Assembly (NCBI RefSeq): GCF_003268475.1 | Contig: NZ_MCIF01000002.1 | Coordinates: 3,704,671 to 3,768,670 of the forward strand | Direction: 5' to 3' | Length of the DNA: 64,000 nt | Origin: Thermogemmatispora tikiterensis | Lineage (GTDB): Bacteria > Chloroflexota > Ktedonobacteria > Ktedonobacterales > Ktedonobacteraceae | Shown here: positions 1 through 7,188 of the stretch, in pieces | Position numbering within the stretch: position 1 is the stretch's first letter | Layout: each line of letters opens with the position of its first letter | Program-made: the position numbers and the translations under genes | The notes under the pieces: generated by a model | Seen by the model: only the letters and a program-made list of their open reading frames with translations | The model's database searches: none | What the model was told of the DNA's origin: nothing

Positions 1-264
1 GTCTTTAAACCTGGCCAGACTGTTTACCTGACCTATAGCGTCCACGCCAAAAAAGCCGGCACGGTCACCGTCAAATGGTACACCAATGGCCTGCTCTATC
101 AGGTGCTCTCAAAAGCCACTCCGGACCCGAAAGGCGGCTCATGGACGGGCGTTTCTATGATGCGCTTTACTCAGCCCCTCGAAGGCATGATCGAACTCTA
201 CTGGAACGATACGGGGAAACAGCCCCAGCTGGCCATTCGCCTCTACTTCGTTGTGCGTCCCTAG
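1..264 (+). CDS. C-terminal end of an unknown protein (5' end outside window)
   Basis: Frame 1 is open from the first base to a TAG at 262-264, giving the last 87 residues of a protein that starts upstream. The tail is rich in alternating hydrophobic and polar residues with many V, T, Y and W (for example VYLTYSVHAKK and LAIRLYFVVRP), like a beta-sandwich or Ig-like domain. No catalytic motif is visible. Similar beta-rich tails occur in the membrane proteins at 1068-3173 and 17292-18296, but I see no clear alignment. The function cannot be assigned from this fragment. Confidence 0.6.
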   Translation, partial: VFKPGQTVYLTYSVHAKKAGTVTVKWYTNGLLYQVLSKATPDPKGGSWTGVSMMRFTQPLEGMIELYWNDTGKQPQLAIRLYFVVRP

Positions 265-430
265 CCTAGCAACCTGCCAATATGCGAGCGAGGCTGGTCA
301 TCGTGCTGCGCTGGTGGTCTGGCCTGGAGAGGACCTTCTGAATGGGGCCCTCCAAATAAAAAGGAGGAAGGAGGCAAGGGCGGCCACAGACGCAGGGACT
401 GCCCCGCTCCTTCTCTGCCTCTATCCGGTG

Positions 431-754
431 CTAGGCTTCTTCCCCGCGCCTCTTGCACAACGTCTCAACGTTCACGTCGCCGTAGACGCGTACCTGGCAG
501 GCCAGACGCACATTCGGATTCTTCTTAAGATCGTTGCGCAGCCAGAACTTTTCCATGAAGGTCAGCTCATTCGTATTGCTGGCGGGGTAGACCGCTACGC
601 GATCCGTGCCACAGAGTCCATTGCCATGACAGTTGGCGAATTTCCACATGCCGCAGTAAACTGGCACATCATGCTCAAGCGCTGGATAGCGCACGTTGTC
701 GCCTTCAGGAACCTCAACCTTGACCTTTTCACGTACAAACGTAATCGTTGGCAC
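431..754 (-). CDS. 2Fe-2S ferredoxin-like protein with an Asp at one usual cysteine position
   Basis: A 107-residue protein with a beta-grasp ferredoxin look. It starts at GTG (754) behind GGAGGAATTCATC, an ideal Shine-Dalgarno at 8 bases. The cluster segment reads C34, then C42-x5-C48-x2-D51, then C86 in an LAC motif, with an extra C100. In plant and adrenodoxin-type ferredoxins the pattern is C-x5-C-x2-C...C, so the third ligand position here is Asp, with C34 as a possible alternative ligand. Expected role is one-electron transfer in the cytoplasm. It stands alone, with a likely promoter about 240 bases upstream. The partner is unknown. The family call is good; ligation of an intact cluster is inference. 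Confidence 0.75.
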   Translation of the reverse strand: MPTITFVREKVKVEVPEGDNVRYPALEHDVPVYCGMWKFANCHGNGLCGTDRVAVYPASNTNELTFMEKFWLRNDLKKNPNVRLACQVRVYGDVNVETLCKRRGEEA

Positions 755-992
755 GATGAATTCCTCCGCAGGAATGGTGCTGGCTCTCTTTGAATGCTCC
801 TTTGCCGGGGACCAGCCAGCCAGTCAGCAAAACAGACAGAACCTAACCAGGCCGGTGAGAGAGCGCGGGCCCAGTCTCACCTGGCCTCGATCTGGCCCCT
901 CGTTTCCTCCACACGCTGACCTCTAACCAGTTGACCTTGTACCTGTGCTGTGTCAGGCGCGTCGGGGGTCTGTTGCTGCTGTGCCTGGTGAG

Positions 993-1021
993 AGTGTAGC
1001 ATAGAGCACCAGGGCTAGCAA
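993..1021 (-). promoter_or_regulatory. Probable sigma-A promoter for the ferredoxin gene
   Basis: On the minus strand TTGCTA is followed after 17 bases by TACACT. It lies in the 313-base gap between the ferredoxin gene and the next gene upstream, giving a leader of about 230 bases in which I see no other gene. Confidence 0.45.
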
Positions 1022-1067
1022 GGGCGGGGGGAGCCGGGACACAGAGCTGCCTGGCCTGGTCTGAGCC

Positions 1068-3173
1068 TTAGATAACAGCGATGAGAACGAGGACCTGCTG
1101 CGGGGCCACCAGAGGAGCCAGGTCCTGATCACGCTCTGCTACCGTCAGTGTCAGGCTCAGCGAGGTATTGGCAGGCACCTGAGAGAGCACGGGGACAATG
1201 CTGACAGTCACGTCTTGTCCAGGCGCCAGAGGGCCACCACTATCGGGTGTGATCTTCAGAGGCGGGTCGCTCTTATCTACGGTAATGGTCCAGTTGAGCG
1301 GTGCCTTGCCTCCATTGCTAATGGTCACAGTTTCAGCCGCCGGCGTCGTACCGTGTGGCACATCGAAGATGAGGATCGTTGGCTCAATGCTAATCGTGGG
1401 CAAAGCCAGCGCCTGCACTGTTAAAGTGACAGTGATTTCCTGTTTGAGCGCGCCGGCGCTGAAGATCAGGCTCCCCTGATAACTTCCTGGGGCCAGGCCA
1501 GCCACATTGATCTGCACCTTCACCGTGACACGCGCCCCCGGGGCCAGCGTTCCTGACGTTGGCGTGGCCCCCAGCCAAGTTCCATTATCGCTGGTGCTGC
1601 TTGTCAAGGACCAGCTCACCGTGAGGCCGCCATTGTTGTACAACGTCAGCGACTGCGGCGGAGGATTCTGACCCTGAGTCGTTGTGAAGCTAAGAGCAGA
1701 CGGTGTCAGGGCCAGCTGACCCGGTGCCACCACATGCAAGCTAACCAGCAACTGTGGTCCCTCTCCTACCCCGCCGACGCTCTCAAAGTGCACCGTCCCT
1801 TGATAGTCCCCCACAGAGAGCGAGGCCGGCGAAACCGTCACGCTGAGCGTGATACTGGCTTCGGCCTCCAGGTGACCAGCGCTCGGAGTGACCTGGAGCC
1901 AGTCCCCGCCGGCGTTAGTGGTCACCTGACTGCTCCAGTCGAGCGCCTGCTGGCTATGGTTCTGCAGAGCCACCGTCTGCCTCAGTGGGGTCTGGGCGTC
2001 GCTGCTCGCCGTATAGCTCAAGCTAGCGGGCGCAATACTCAGAGTGGCCGAGGGTCCCAGGACTGTCATGGTGACCGTCAAGACTTGTGAGGGTCTTCCC
2101 TGTCCACCTGCCTGCTGGAGGAAGGTCACATGGGCTGTATAGCTGCCGGCTGCCAGCTCTCCGCGCTGGGCCACCAGGGTAACCACCTCGCTCCCGATAA
2201 AGCTGCCGCTGGCCGGATCTACCCGAAGCCAGGAACGATCGCAGCTGGCCCGCCAGTTTAGCTGACCATCGCCAGCGTTGAGCAGAGTAATCGCCAGCCG
2301 CGTCGTTGTCCCAGGAAGATCGGCCCCCAGATCAACGGTGTAATCAGAGAGCCTCAGCTGTGCCGGCGTCGAGGGCGACGACAGCACCGTGATTGTCGTC
2401 GCAATGCTCAGCAGCTGGGTTTCATCGACAACCAGAAGCTGATGCTCTCCAGGCTGCCAGTCCGGAGTTACAGTCACCTGAATGGCAAAGGCGCCAATCG
2501 CATTGGCCTGCACGTGCAGCGGCTGACCGTGGGCATCTCGTAGGGGAATCGTTCCATCACGCCGCAAAATGAGCAGGTCTCCTGTCCCGAATCCCTTGCC
2601 GACCAGGGTCAGACTCTCGTTGAAATGCAGCTGGCGCGGAATCACCGTCAGCGAAGGCGTCAGCGTCGCGACCGACCAGCGGCGGCTGAAGAACAGATAG
2701 GTAAGAGCTGCACTCATTGCCAGCGCTACCAGGAACAGTACCAGCAGCGCGCGCAGCAAGAGATCGCGTCGTTGAGAAAAAGAGCCTGGAGGCGCTATCT
2801 CGTGGGCGCTGGCACTCTCTCCACGCTGGATGCGCACAGGTGAGGGCAAGACTTCCTGGCGCTGCAAGAGCCTCGGCTGCGGTTCTGCGGCGTCAGCGCT
2901 GGCGGCAGGAGAAGCCGACTGCTGAGGCGCAGGTTCCTCCCAAATGGCGGACGGCGGCACCGAAAACGGGCTGGAAAGATAAGGCAGGTCCTCGGGGTGC
3001 AGTCCAGCATGATAGCCGATTGGCTGGGGCGAGGCCGGGGGAATGGAGCGTCTCCGCGGTCTGCCTTTTTTCCTCAGCACAGAAGAAAGCCCAAGGGGAC
3101 GCCCACAGTGACGGCACACCTGGGCATGAGCAGGCACTGGTTTATGGCAATAATGACAACGCTTGGTCTGCAT
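1068..3173 (-). CDS. Zinc-ribbon membrane protein with repeated extracellular Ig-like (BACON-type) domains
   Basis: About 701 residues from the ATG at 3173, chosen because the zinc ribbon begins there (MQTKRCHYC); an in-frame ATG also exists at 3254 but its extra 27 residues look non-coding. The N-terminus has C6-x2-C9 and C20-x2-C23, a short zinc ribbon. A Pro/Ala/Gln-rich cytoplasmic linker follows, then one membrane helix near residues 141-165. The long outer part holds at least four Ig-like units, each carrying signatures like LNWRAS..WLRVDPASG, SLSYTAS, LDWSSQV and WLGATPTSGTLAPG, typical of BACON/abnormal-spindle-like sandwiches. The topology (ribbon inside, adhesin-like outside) suggests a surface or sensory role, but no enzyme motif is present. 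Single gene, no clear operon. Confidence 0.7.
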   Translation of the reverse strand: MQTKRCHYCHKPVPAHAQVCRHCGRPLGLSSVLRKKGRPRRRSIPPASPQPIGYHAGLHPEDLPYLSSPFSVPPSAIWEEPAPQQSASPAASADAAEPQPRLLQRQEVLPSPVRIQRGESASAHEIAPPGSFSQRRDLLLRALLVLFLVALAMSAALTYLFFSRRWSVATLTPSLTVIPRQLHFNESLTLVGKGFGTGDLLILRRDGTIPLRDAHGQPLHVQANAIGAFAIQVTVTPDWQPGEHQLLVVDETQLLSIATTITVLSSPSTPAQLRLSDYTVDLGADLPGTTTRLAITLLNAGDGQLNWRASCDRSWLRVDPASGSFIGSEVVTLVAQRGELAAGSYTAHVTFLQQAGGQGRPSQVLTVTMTVLGPSATLSIAPASLSYTASSDAQTPLRQTVALQNHSQQALDWSSQVTTNAGGDWLQVTPSAGHLEAEASITLSVTVSPASLSVGDYQGTVHFESVGGVGEGPQLLVSLHVVAPGQLALTPSALSFTTTQGQNPPPQSLTLYNNGGLTVSWSLTSSTSDNGTWLGATPTSGTLAPGARVTVKVQINVAGLAPGSYQGSLIFSAGALKQEITVTLTVQALALPTISIEPTILIFDVPHGTTPAAETVTISNGGKAPLNWTITVDKSDPPLKITPDSGGPLAPGQDVTVSIVPVLSQVPANTSLSLTLTVAERDQDLAPLVAPQQVLVLIAVI

Positions 3174-3599
3174 TGGTGTGTCCCACTCTCTGACCTTGCT
3201 GCCCATGAGCACGGCTAAACGACTGACCTGACCGGCTAGACTAGCCCACCTCATGGCAGGTTGCTCCGGCTCTCAACCAGACTGAGGCCGGACTGTTGGG
3301 GAGGGAACTGCTCGCATGCTCTCTTCTGAGATAGACGTCAGACCTGGCCTGACATCCAGGGGAGAAGCAGGACCGATCATAGTGTATCATAATTTTTCAA
3401 CATGGGCACAACAGTAGCTGGAGGCAGGCTCTCTCCAGACTGGCGGTGCTGAAAGGGAGCAGACAATGTGCACTGCAAGGGCAGACGACAGGGAGAGTAT
3501 CGCAAGGAGTGGGAGAGGAGCAGACCCTGAATGAGGATAACAGGGGTTGCGAGGGATGCACTATAGGCACCACAGCCCTCGCAGATCCCTGGGAGCGGC
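3174..3599. other. Intergenic region between two minus-strand genes
   Basis: 426 bases without a convincing gene. Near 3380-3410 there is an AT-rich stretch that on the minus strand reads TTGAAAAATTATGATACACT, probably the promoter of the zinc-ribbon gene although the -35/-10 spacing is not ideal. A hairpin at 3549-3582 may end the gene that stops at 3600. Confidence 0.4.
3549..3582 (-). terminator. Hairpin after the GAF-like regulator gene
   Basis: GCGAGGG (3549-3555) pairs with CCCTCGC (3576-3582) about 20 bases past the stop codon of the minus-strand gene ending at 3600. An outer CAGGG/CCCTG pair may extend it. There is no T-run, so intrinsic termination is only possible. Confidence 0.35.
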
Positions 3600-4622
3600 T
3601 TACAACTCGTCGCTCTCGCTCGCGGGAGCTACCTGCGCGAGTAGCTCCTCTTCCAGTTGGCGCCAGGCCAGGGCTTCGGCCTGGCTGACGTCGAGCGGCT
3701 GGTGCTGGCGCGCGGCCTCGCTCATCATCCGCGCTACATGACGGCGCAAGTTGGCGAGCAAGGGCTTTTGCACTTCCAGAGGTGGCAGCCTGTAAAGGCG
3801 AAGTAGATCGATAGGATAGAATTCATCAGGTTCAAAGGCGAGCAGTAGCAGATTCCTGTATTTGTGCAGAAGAGAGAGCCGCTCCTGAGCCTGCAGCTGC
3901 AGCCGGCTACTCACCGCCAGCAGACAGCCGGCAACGCGGCGAGCGCGAACAATCGGGCAGGCCACAGCACTCAGAGCCTCATCCTGCACCAGTGGCTCCA
4001 ATCCAGGGGCCGGAAACGTCAGCGGAGCCCGTGCTGGTACCTGAAAGATGACTGTGCGCGCGATAGAGACCGCGTGACCGGCCAGGGACTCGCTGCCGTA
4101 AAAGCAGGCTTCGCTCTGCGAACTGAGCTGCCAGCGCCGACTGTCGTTGACCAGCGCCGTACGCAGACTGCGCACATATCCATCGCGTGAGGGCGGCATG
4201 CAGCGCACAATGATTAAACTCAGCCCCTGCCGCCGTGGATCAAGATGAATGGTGGCTTGCTGCAGCACAAGATTACTGATCGCCCAGGTGCGTAGCGGCA
4301 TCGGCACCCTCAGCGCAGCATTCAAGACACGGTCATAGAAAACAGGAGCGATCTCCTGAGCCTCACTGCAGAGAGAGGCACTCTGGTCACTCCGGCTCAG
4401 TAGGGCAAATTCCTGCGCTACCCGCTCCAGCAGCCCTTGGTGATGGTGTGGCAATGCACAGAAGAGACGATAGAGTGCATAAGGACAGGGAGACTCTTCG
4501 CCGGCGGCCCAGCGTGCCAGGGTCGTGGAGGAGATACCTGCTGCTTCTAACAAGTGCATTTGCTCTTGAGGATTGTCTTCGATGCTGCTCAGGAATTCAT
4601 TCCATCGTTGAGGCTCGTACAT
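3600..4622 (-). CDS. GAF-like regulatory protein with N-terminal helix-turn-helix-like segment
   Basis: About 340 residues. The ATG at 4622 (MYEPQRWNEF) is preferred because AAGGAAGGA lies directly before it, rather than the upstream ATG at 4646. Residues 10-60 look like a small helical HTH (LEAAGISSTTLARWAAGEESP). The middle (roughly 120-260) resembles a GAF sensor domain, including a VACPIVRARRVAGCLLAVSS strand pattern typical of GAF cores. The C-terminal 80 residues are helical. A soluble cytoplasmic sensor/regulator is likely; the ligand is unknown. It is divergent from mutL, with an AT-rich control region between them containing an inverted repeat that could be its operator. Confidence 0.55.
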   Translation of the reverse strand: MYEPQRWNEFLSSIEDNPQEQMHLLEAAGISSTTLARWAAGEESPCPYALYRLFCALPHHHQGLLERVAQEFALLSRSDQSASLCSEAQEIAPVFYDRVLNAALRVPMPLRTWAISNLVLQQATIHLDPRRQGLSLIIVRCMPPSRDGYVRSLRTALVNDSRRWQLSSQSEACFYGSESLAGHAVSIARTVIFQVPARAPLTFPAPGLEPLVQDEALSAVACPIVRARRVAGCLLAVSSRLQLQAQERLSLLHKYRNLLLLAFEPDEFYPIDLLRLYRLPPLEVQKPLLANLRRHVARMMSEAARQHQPLDVSQAEALAWRQLEEELLAQVAPASESDEL

Positions 4623-4670
4623 TCTTCCTTCCTTGGACCCTCTCAATAGCTACACACCGCTCCTCACCTA

Positions 4671-4679
4671 ACTATAGCA
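4671..4679 (-). promoter_or_regulatory. Extended -10 promoter for the GAF-like gene
   Basis: On the minus strand TGC precedes TATAGT about 50 bases before the ATG at 4622. No good -35 is seen at 17 bases, as is usual for extended -10 promoters. Two TTAAAATT direct repeats lie just upstream at about 4700-4720. Confidence 0.45.
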
Positions 4680-4733
4680 CGCTCCTCCGACCTCGGCCAT
4701 TAAAATTCCGTTAAAATTATGAGCAATACATCT

Positions 4734-4758
4734 TTTATCTACGATCAGCATAGATAAA
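4734..4758. repeat. Inverted repeat TTTATCTA-N9-TAGATAAA, candidate operator
   Basis: Perfect 8-base arms (4734-4741 and 4751-4758) separated by 9 bases, in the AT-rich part of the divergent region between the GAF-like regulator and mutL. The size and symmetry fit a dimeric regulator site. It lies about 75 bases upstream of the regulator's proposed -10 box. Confidence 0.45.
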
Positions 4759-4922
4759 TAGTTATATCTTTTCGTAGAGAGCAGTCAAGCCGAGGGCAAG
4801 TGGCATGTGAGGCCCCAAAAAGGCTACTGCGGCTCATCCTGCCCGGGAAAAGCGATAGCGAGCGAACCCGCTAGCAGTCGAGCGCGAAGCGTGGATTGCA
4901 GGCCGCACCAGGGGTAGTTCTA

Positions 4923-4931
4923 TGGTATAAT
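4923..4931 (+). promoter_or_regulatory. Extended -10 promoter (TGG TATAAT) for mutL-priA
   Basis: A perfect TATAAT preceded by TGG at the right place for an extended -10 element. The same ATGGTATAAT string occurs upstream of ffh. The leader to the mutL start at 5092 would be about 155 bases; the region has no obvious gene. Confidence 0.5.
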
Positions 4932-5091
4932 CAGTCAGTACGAACACTCGTTCTTGCCCTGCCTGGTTCTGCTGAGGAGGAGGAGGTCAAGGCCGAGCGA
5001 AGCTAATCTGAGGAGTGGAGCGAGGGCGGGAGCAGCGTGGAGTAGCGTGTTTCTCCCTGCTCGCTTCAGCAGCGAAGGAAGAGTCTGCCCT

Positions 5092-7188
5092 ATGCCGATT
5101 CGCCAACTGGCCCCGGAGGTCGCAGCCAAAATCGCCGCTGGCGAGGTGGTGGAGCGCCCCGCCTCGGTCGTTAAAGAATTAATCGAGAACAGCATTGATG
5201 CCGGTGCCTCGCAGATCCGCGTCGACCTCATCCGCGGCGGCCTGCAACTGATACGGGTGAGCGACAATGGCTGCGGTATTCCGGCGGAAGAACTGCCGTT
5301 AGCCCTGGCGCGCCATGCCACGAGCAAAGTCAGCACTGTTGAGGATCTGGAGAGCATTCGTTCGCTGGGTTTTCGCGGGGAGGCTCTGGCGAGCATCGCC
5401 GCGGTAGCTGAGGTTGTCTTGATCAGCCGTCCCCGTGGCGCCTTGCATAGTGCTCAGATCAGCGCTTGCAATGGGCAAATTTCGGCAGTCAGTCCTGCCG
5501 CTTCGCCTGAAGGCACCATTGTCACAGTACGCAACCTCTTCAGCGCTGTGCCGGCGCGTCTGAAGTTTCTGAAGAGCCGTCAGACAGAAGTCAGTCATTG
5601 TTTGCATTTGCTCCAGCAGTACGCCCTGGCGTACCCCGAGATTCGCTTCACGGTCACCAGCGAAGGGCGCGAGGTCTTTGCGACCCCTGGCGATGGTCAA
5701 CTGGCTACGGTGCTGGTGCAGATGTATGGCCCGGCGGTGGCCAGGCAGATGGTGCCGCTCAGTGGCCAGTCTGCCGATGATCCCGAACGCCCGGTGATCA
5801 GCGGCTATGTCAGCCGGCCTGCCTGTTATAAGAGTACGCGCCAGTATCTCTCGTTCTTTGTCAATCGCCGTTGGGTCCACAGTCGTCTGCTGATTGCCGC
5901 TGTTGAGGAGGCCTATCGCACCCTGCTGCTCAGCGGACGTCATCCGCTGGCGGTCATTAATATCCAGGTAGACCCATCCCAGATCGATGTCAATGTGCAC
6001 CCCGCCAAGACGGAGATCCGCTTTCTGCGCGAGCGGCGGATCTATGCCGAACTGATGCGTGCGGTACGGCGCGCTGTCCTGGAGGAGGCGGAGGCGCCAA
6101 GCTGGCAGCCGGCTCAGCGGTCGGCCCCCTCGGCTGCTGCCAGCACCGATACGATATTGGCCTCCCCGGAAGCCGAGTTGTCGCCCCAATCTCTAGAAGA
6201 AGGGACTGTCGCAGAGGAGCAGGCGGCAGCTTTGGCCCCGGGCGCGAGCGTGCAGGAGCAGTCAAGGGAGGCTTCCACCCCGCTGGCTGATCCTGCGCCG
6301 CGTAAAGGTCCTGAGAGCGGTAGTAGCCTCGGCTTGCGACATGCTTTCCCTCTTGATAATCCCTGGCTGACGGTCAGCGAGGAGGAACGTGGAGAGCGAG
6401 CTGCCCTGCAGTCCCGTCTTTGGCAGAGTCATCTACGTCCGCAGCAAGGTGAATCCACGCGCGGGCGCCGTCTTCTGAAAGCCATTCCCTCCACGTCCGC
6501 GGAACCCGCGCAGGGTGGAATAGAGGCGGCGCGGGAGCAGACTGCTCCACTGACTCCGGAGGAGGTCCTGGTCGCTGCACAGCCCGGACCTTCTCCGGAG
6601 CACAGTCGTTTCCCTGAGCTGCGGGTCATCGGACAGTTGCTTCAGAGCTATATCGTGGCCGAGGGGCGCGATGGCCTTTACTTGATTGATCAGCATGCTG
6701 CTCACGAGCGCATTGTCCTGGAGCGTATGCTGGCTGCACGTCAGGAGCAGACCTCGCTCGCCCAGATGCTGCTGACCCCTTTGCGCCTTGATCTCTCGCC
6801 TGCCGAGTTGGAGGCCATCGAGGAGCGCCTTGACGATCTGCGCAGTTTGGGCTTCGAGCTGGAGATACTCGATCATGGCCAGGTGCTGGCCCGTGCCGTC
6901 CCCTCTGTACTTGCCAGGCAGCTCAGCGCGCGTTCGCTGCAGGAGCTGCTCAGGGAGCTGACGGCCCCCGAGCACGATGGCTACAGCCAGACCTGGGAGG
7001 AGCATGCCCTCGCCAACATCGCTTGTAAGGCCGCCATTAAAGCCAACTATTTTCTAACCAGCAGCGAGATGCGCGAACTGATCGAGCAGCTGGCCCGCAC
7101 GCGCGCGCCCTTTAGCTGTTGTCATGGTCGACCGACGACGATCCATTTCAGCGCTGCGGCTCTAGAACGCGAATTCGGGAGGCGCTAG
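5092..7188 (+). CDS. mutL: DNA mismatch repair protein MutL with endonuclease motif
   Basis: 698 residues from the ATG at 5092 (MPIRQLAPEVAAKIAAGEVV), preceded by GAAGGAAGAG; the longer open frame upstream is GC-rich non-coding sequence. The N-terminal GHKL ATPase shows ENSIDAG, DNGCGI, ATSKV and GFRGEAL. A Pro/Glu-rich linker of about 150 residues separates it from the C-terminal dimer domain. That domain has DQHAAHERIVLE, matching DQHA-x2-E-x4-E, the metal-binding endonuclease motif of MutL proteins outside the MutH group, and SCCHGRP, matching the conserved C-terminal C-P-H-G-R-P motif with Cys for Pro. It should therefore nick the error strand itself in methyl-independent mismatch repair. 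The stop overlaps the start of priA. Confidence 0.95.
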   Translation: MPIRQLAPEVAAKIAAGEVVERPASVVKELIENSIDAGASQIRVDLIRGGLQLIRVSDNGCGIPAEELPLALARHATSKVSTVEDLESIRSLGFRGEALASIAAVAEVVLISRPRGALHSAQISACNGQISAVSPAASPEGTIVTVRNLFSAVPARLKFLKSRQTEVSHCLHLLQQYALAYPEIRFTVTSEGREVFATPGDGQLATVLVQMYGPAVARQMVPLSGQSADDPERPVISGYVSRPACYKSTRQYLSFFVNRRWVHSRLLIAAVEEAYRTLLLSGRHPLAVINIQVDPSQIDVNVHPAKTEIRFLRERRIYAELMRAVRRAVLEEAEAPSWQPAQRSAPSAAASTDTILASPEAELSPQSLEEGTVAEEQAAALAPGASVQEQSREASTPLADPAPRKGPESGSSLGLRHAFPLDNPWLTVSEEERGERAALQSRLWQSHLRPQQGESTRGRRLLKAIPSTSAEPAQGGIEAAREQTAPLTPEEVLVAAQPGPSPEHSRFPELRVIGQLLQSYIVAEGRDGLYLIDQHAAHERIVLERMLAARQEQTSLAQMLLTPLRLDLSPAELEAIEERLDDLRSLGFELEILDHGQVLARAVPSVLARQLSARSLQELLRELTAPEHDGYSQTWEEHALANIACKAAIKANYFLTSSEMRELIEQLARTRAPFSCCHGRPTTIHFSAAALEREFGRR

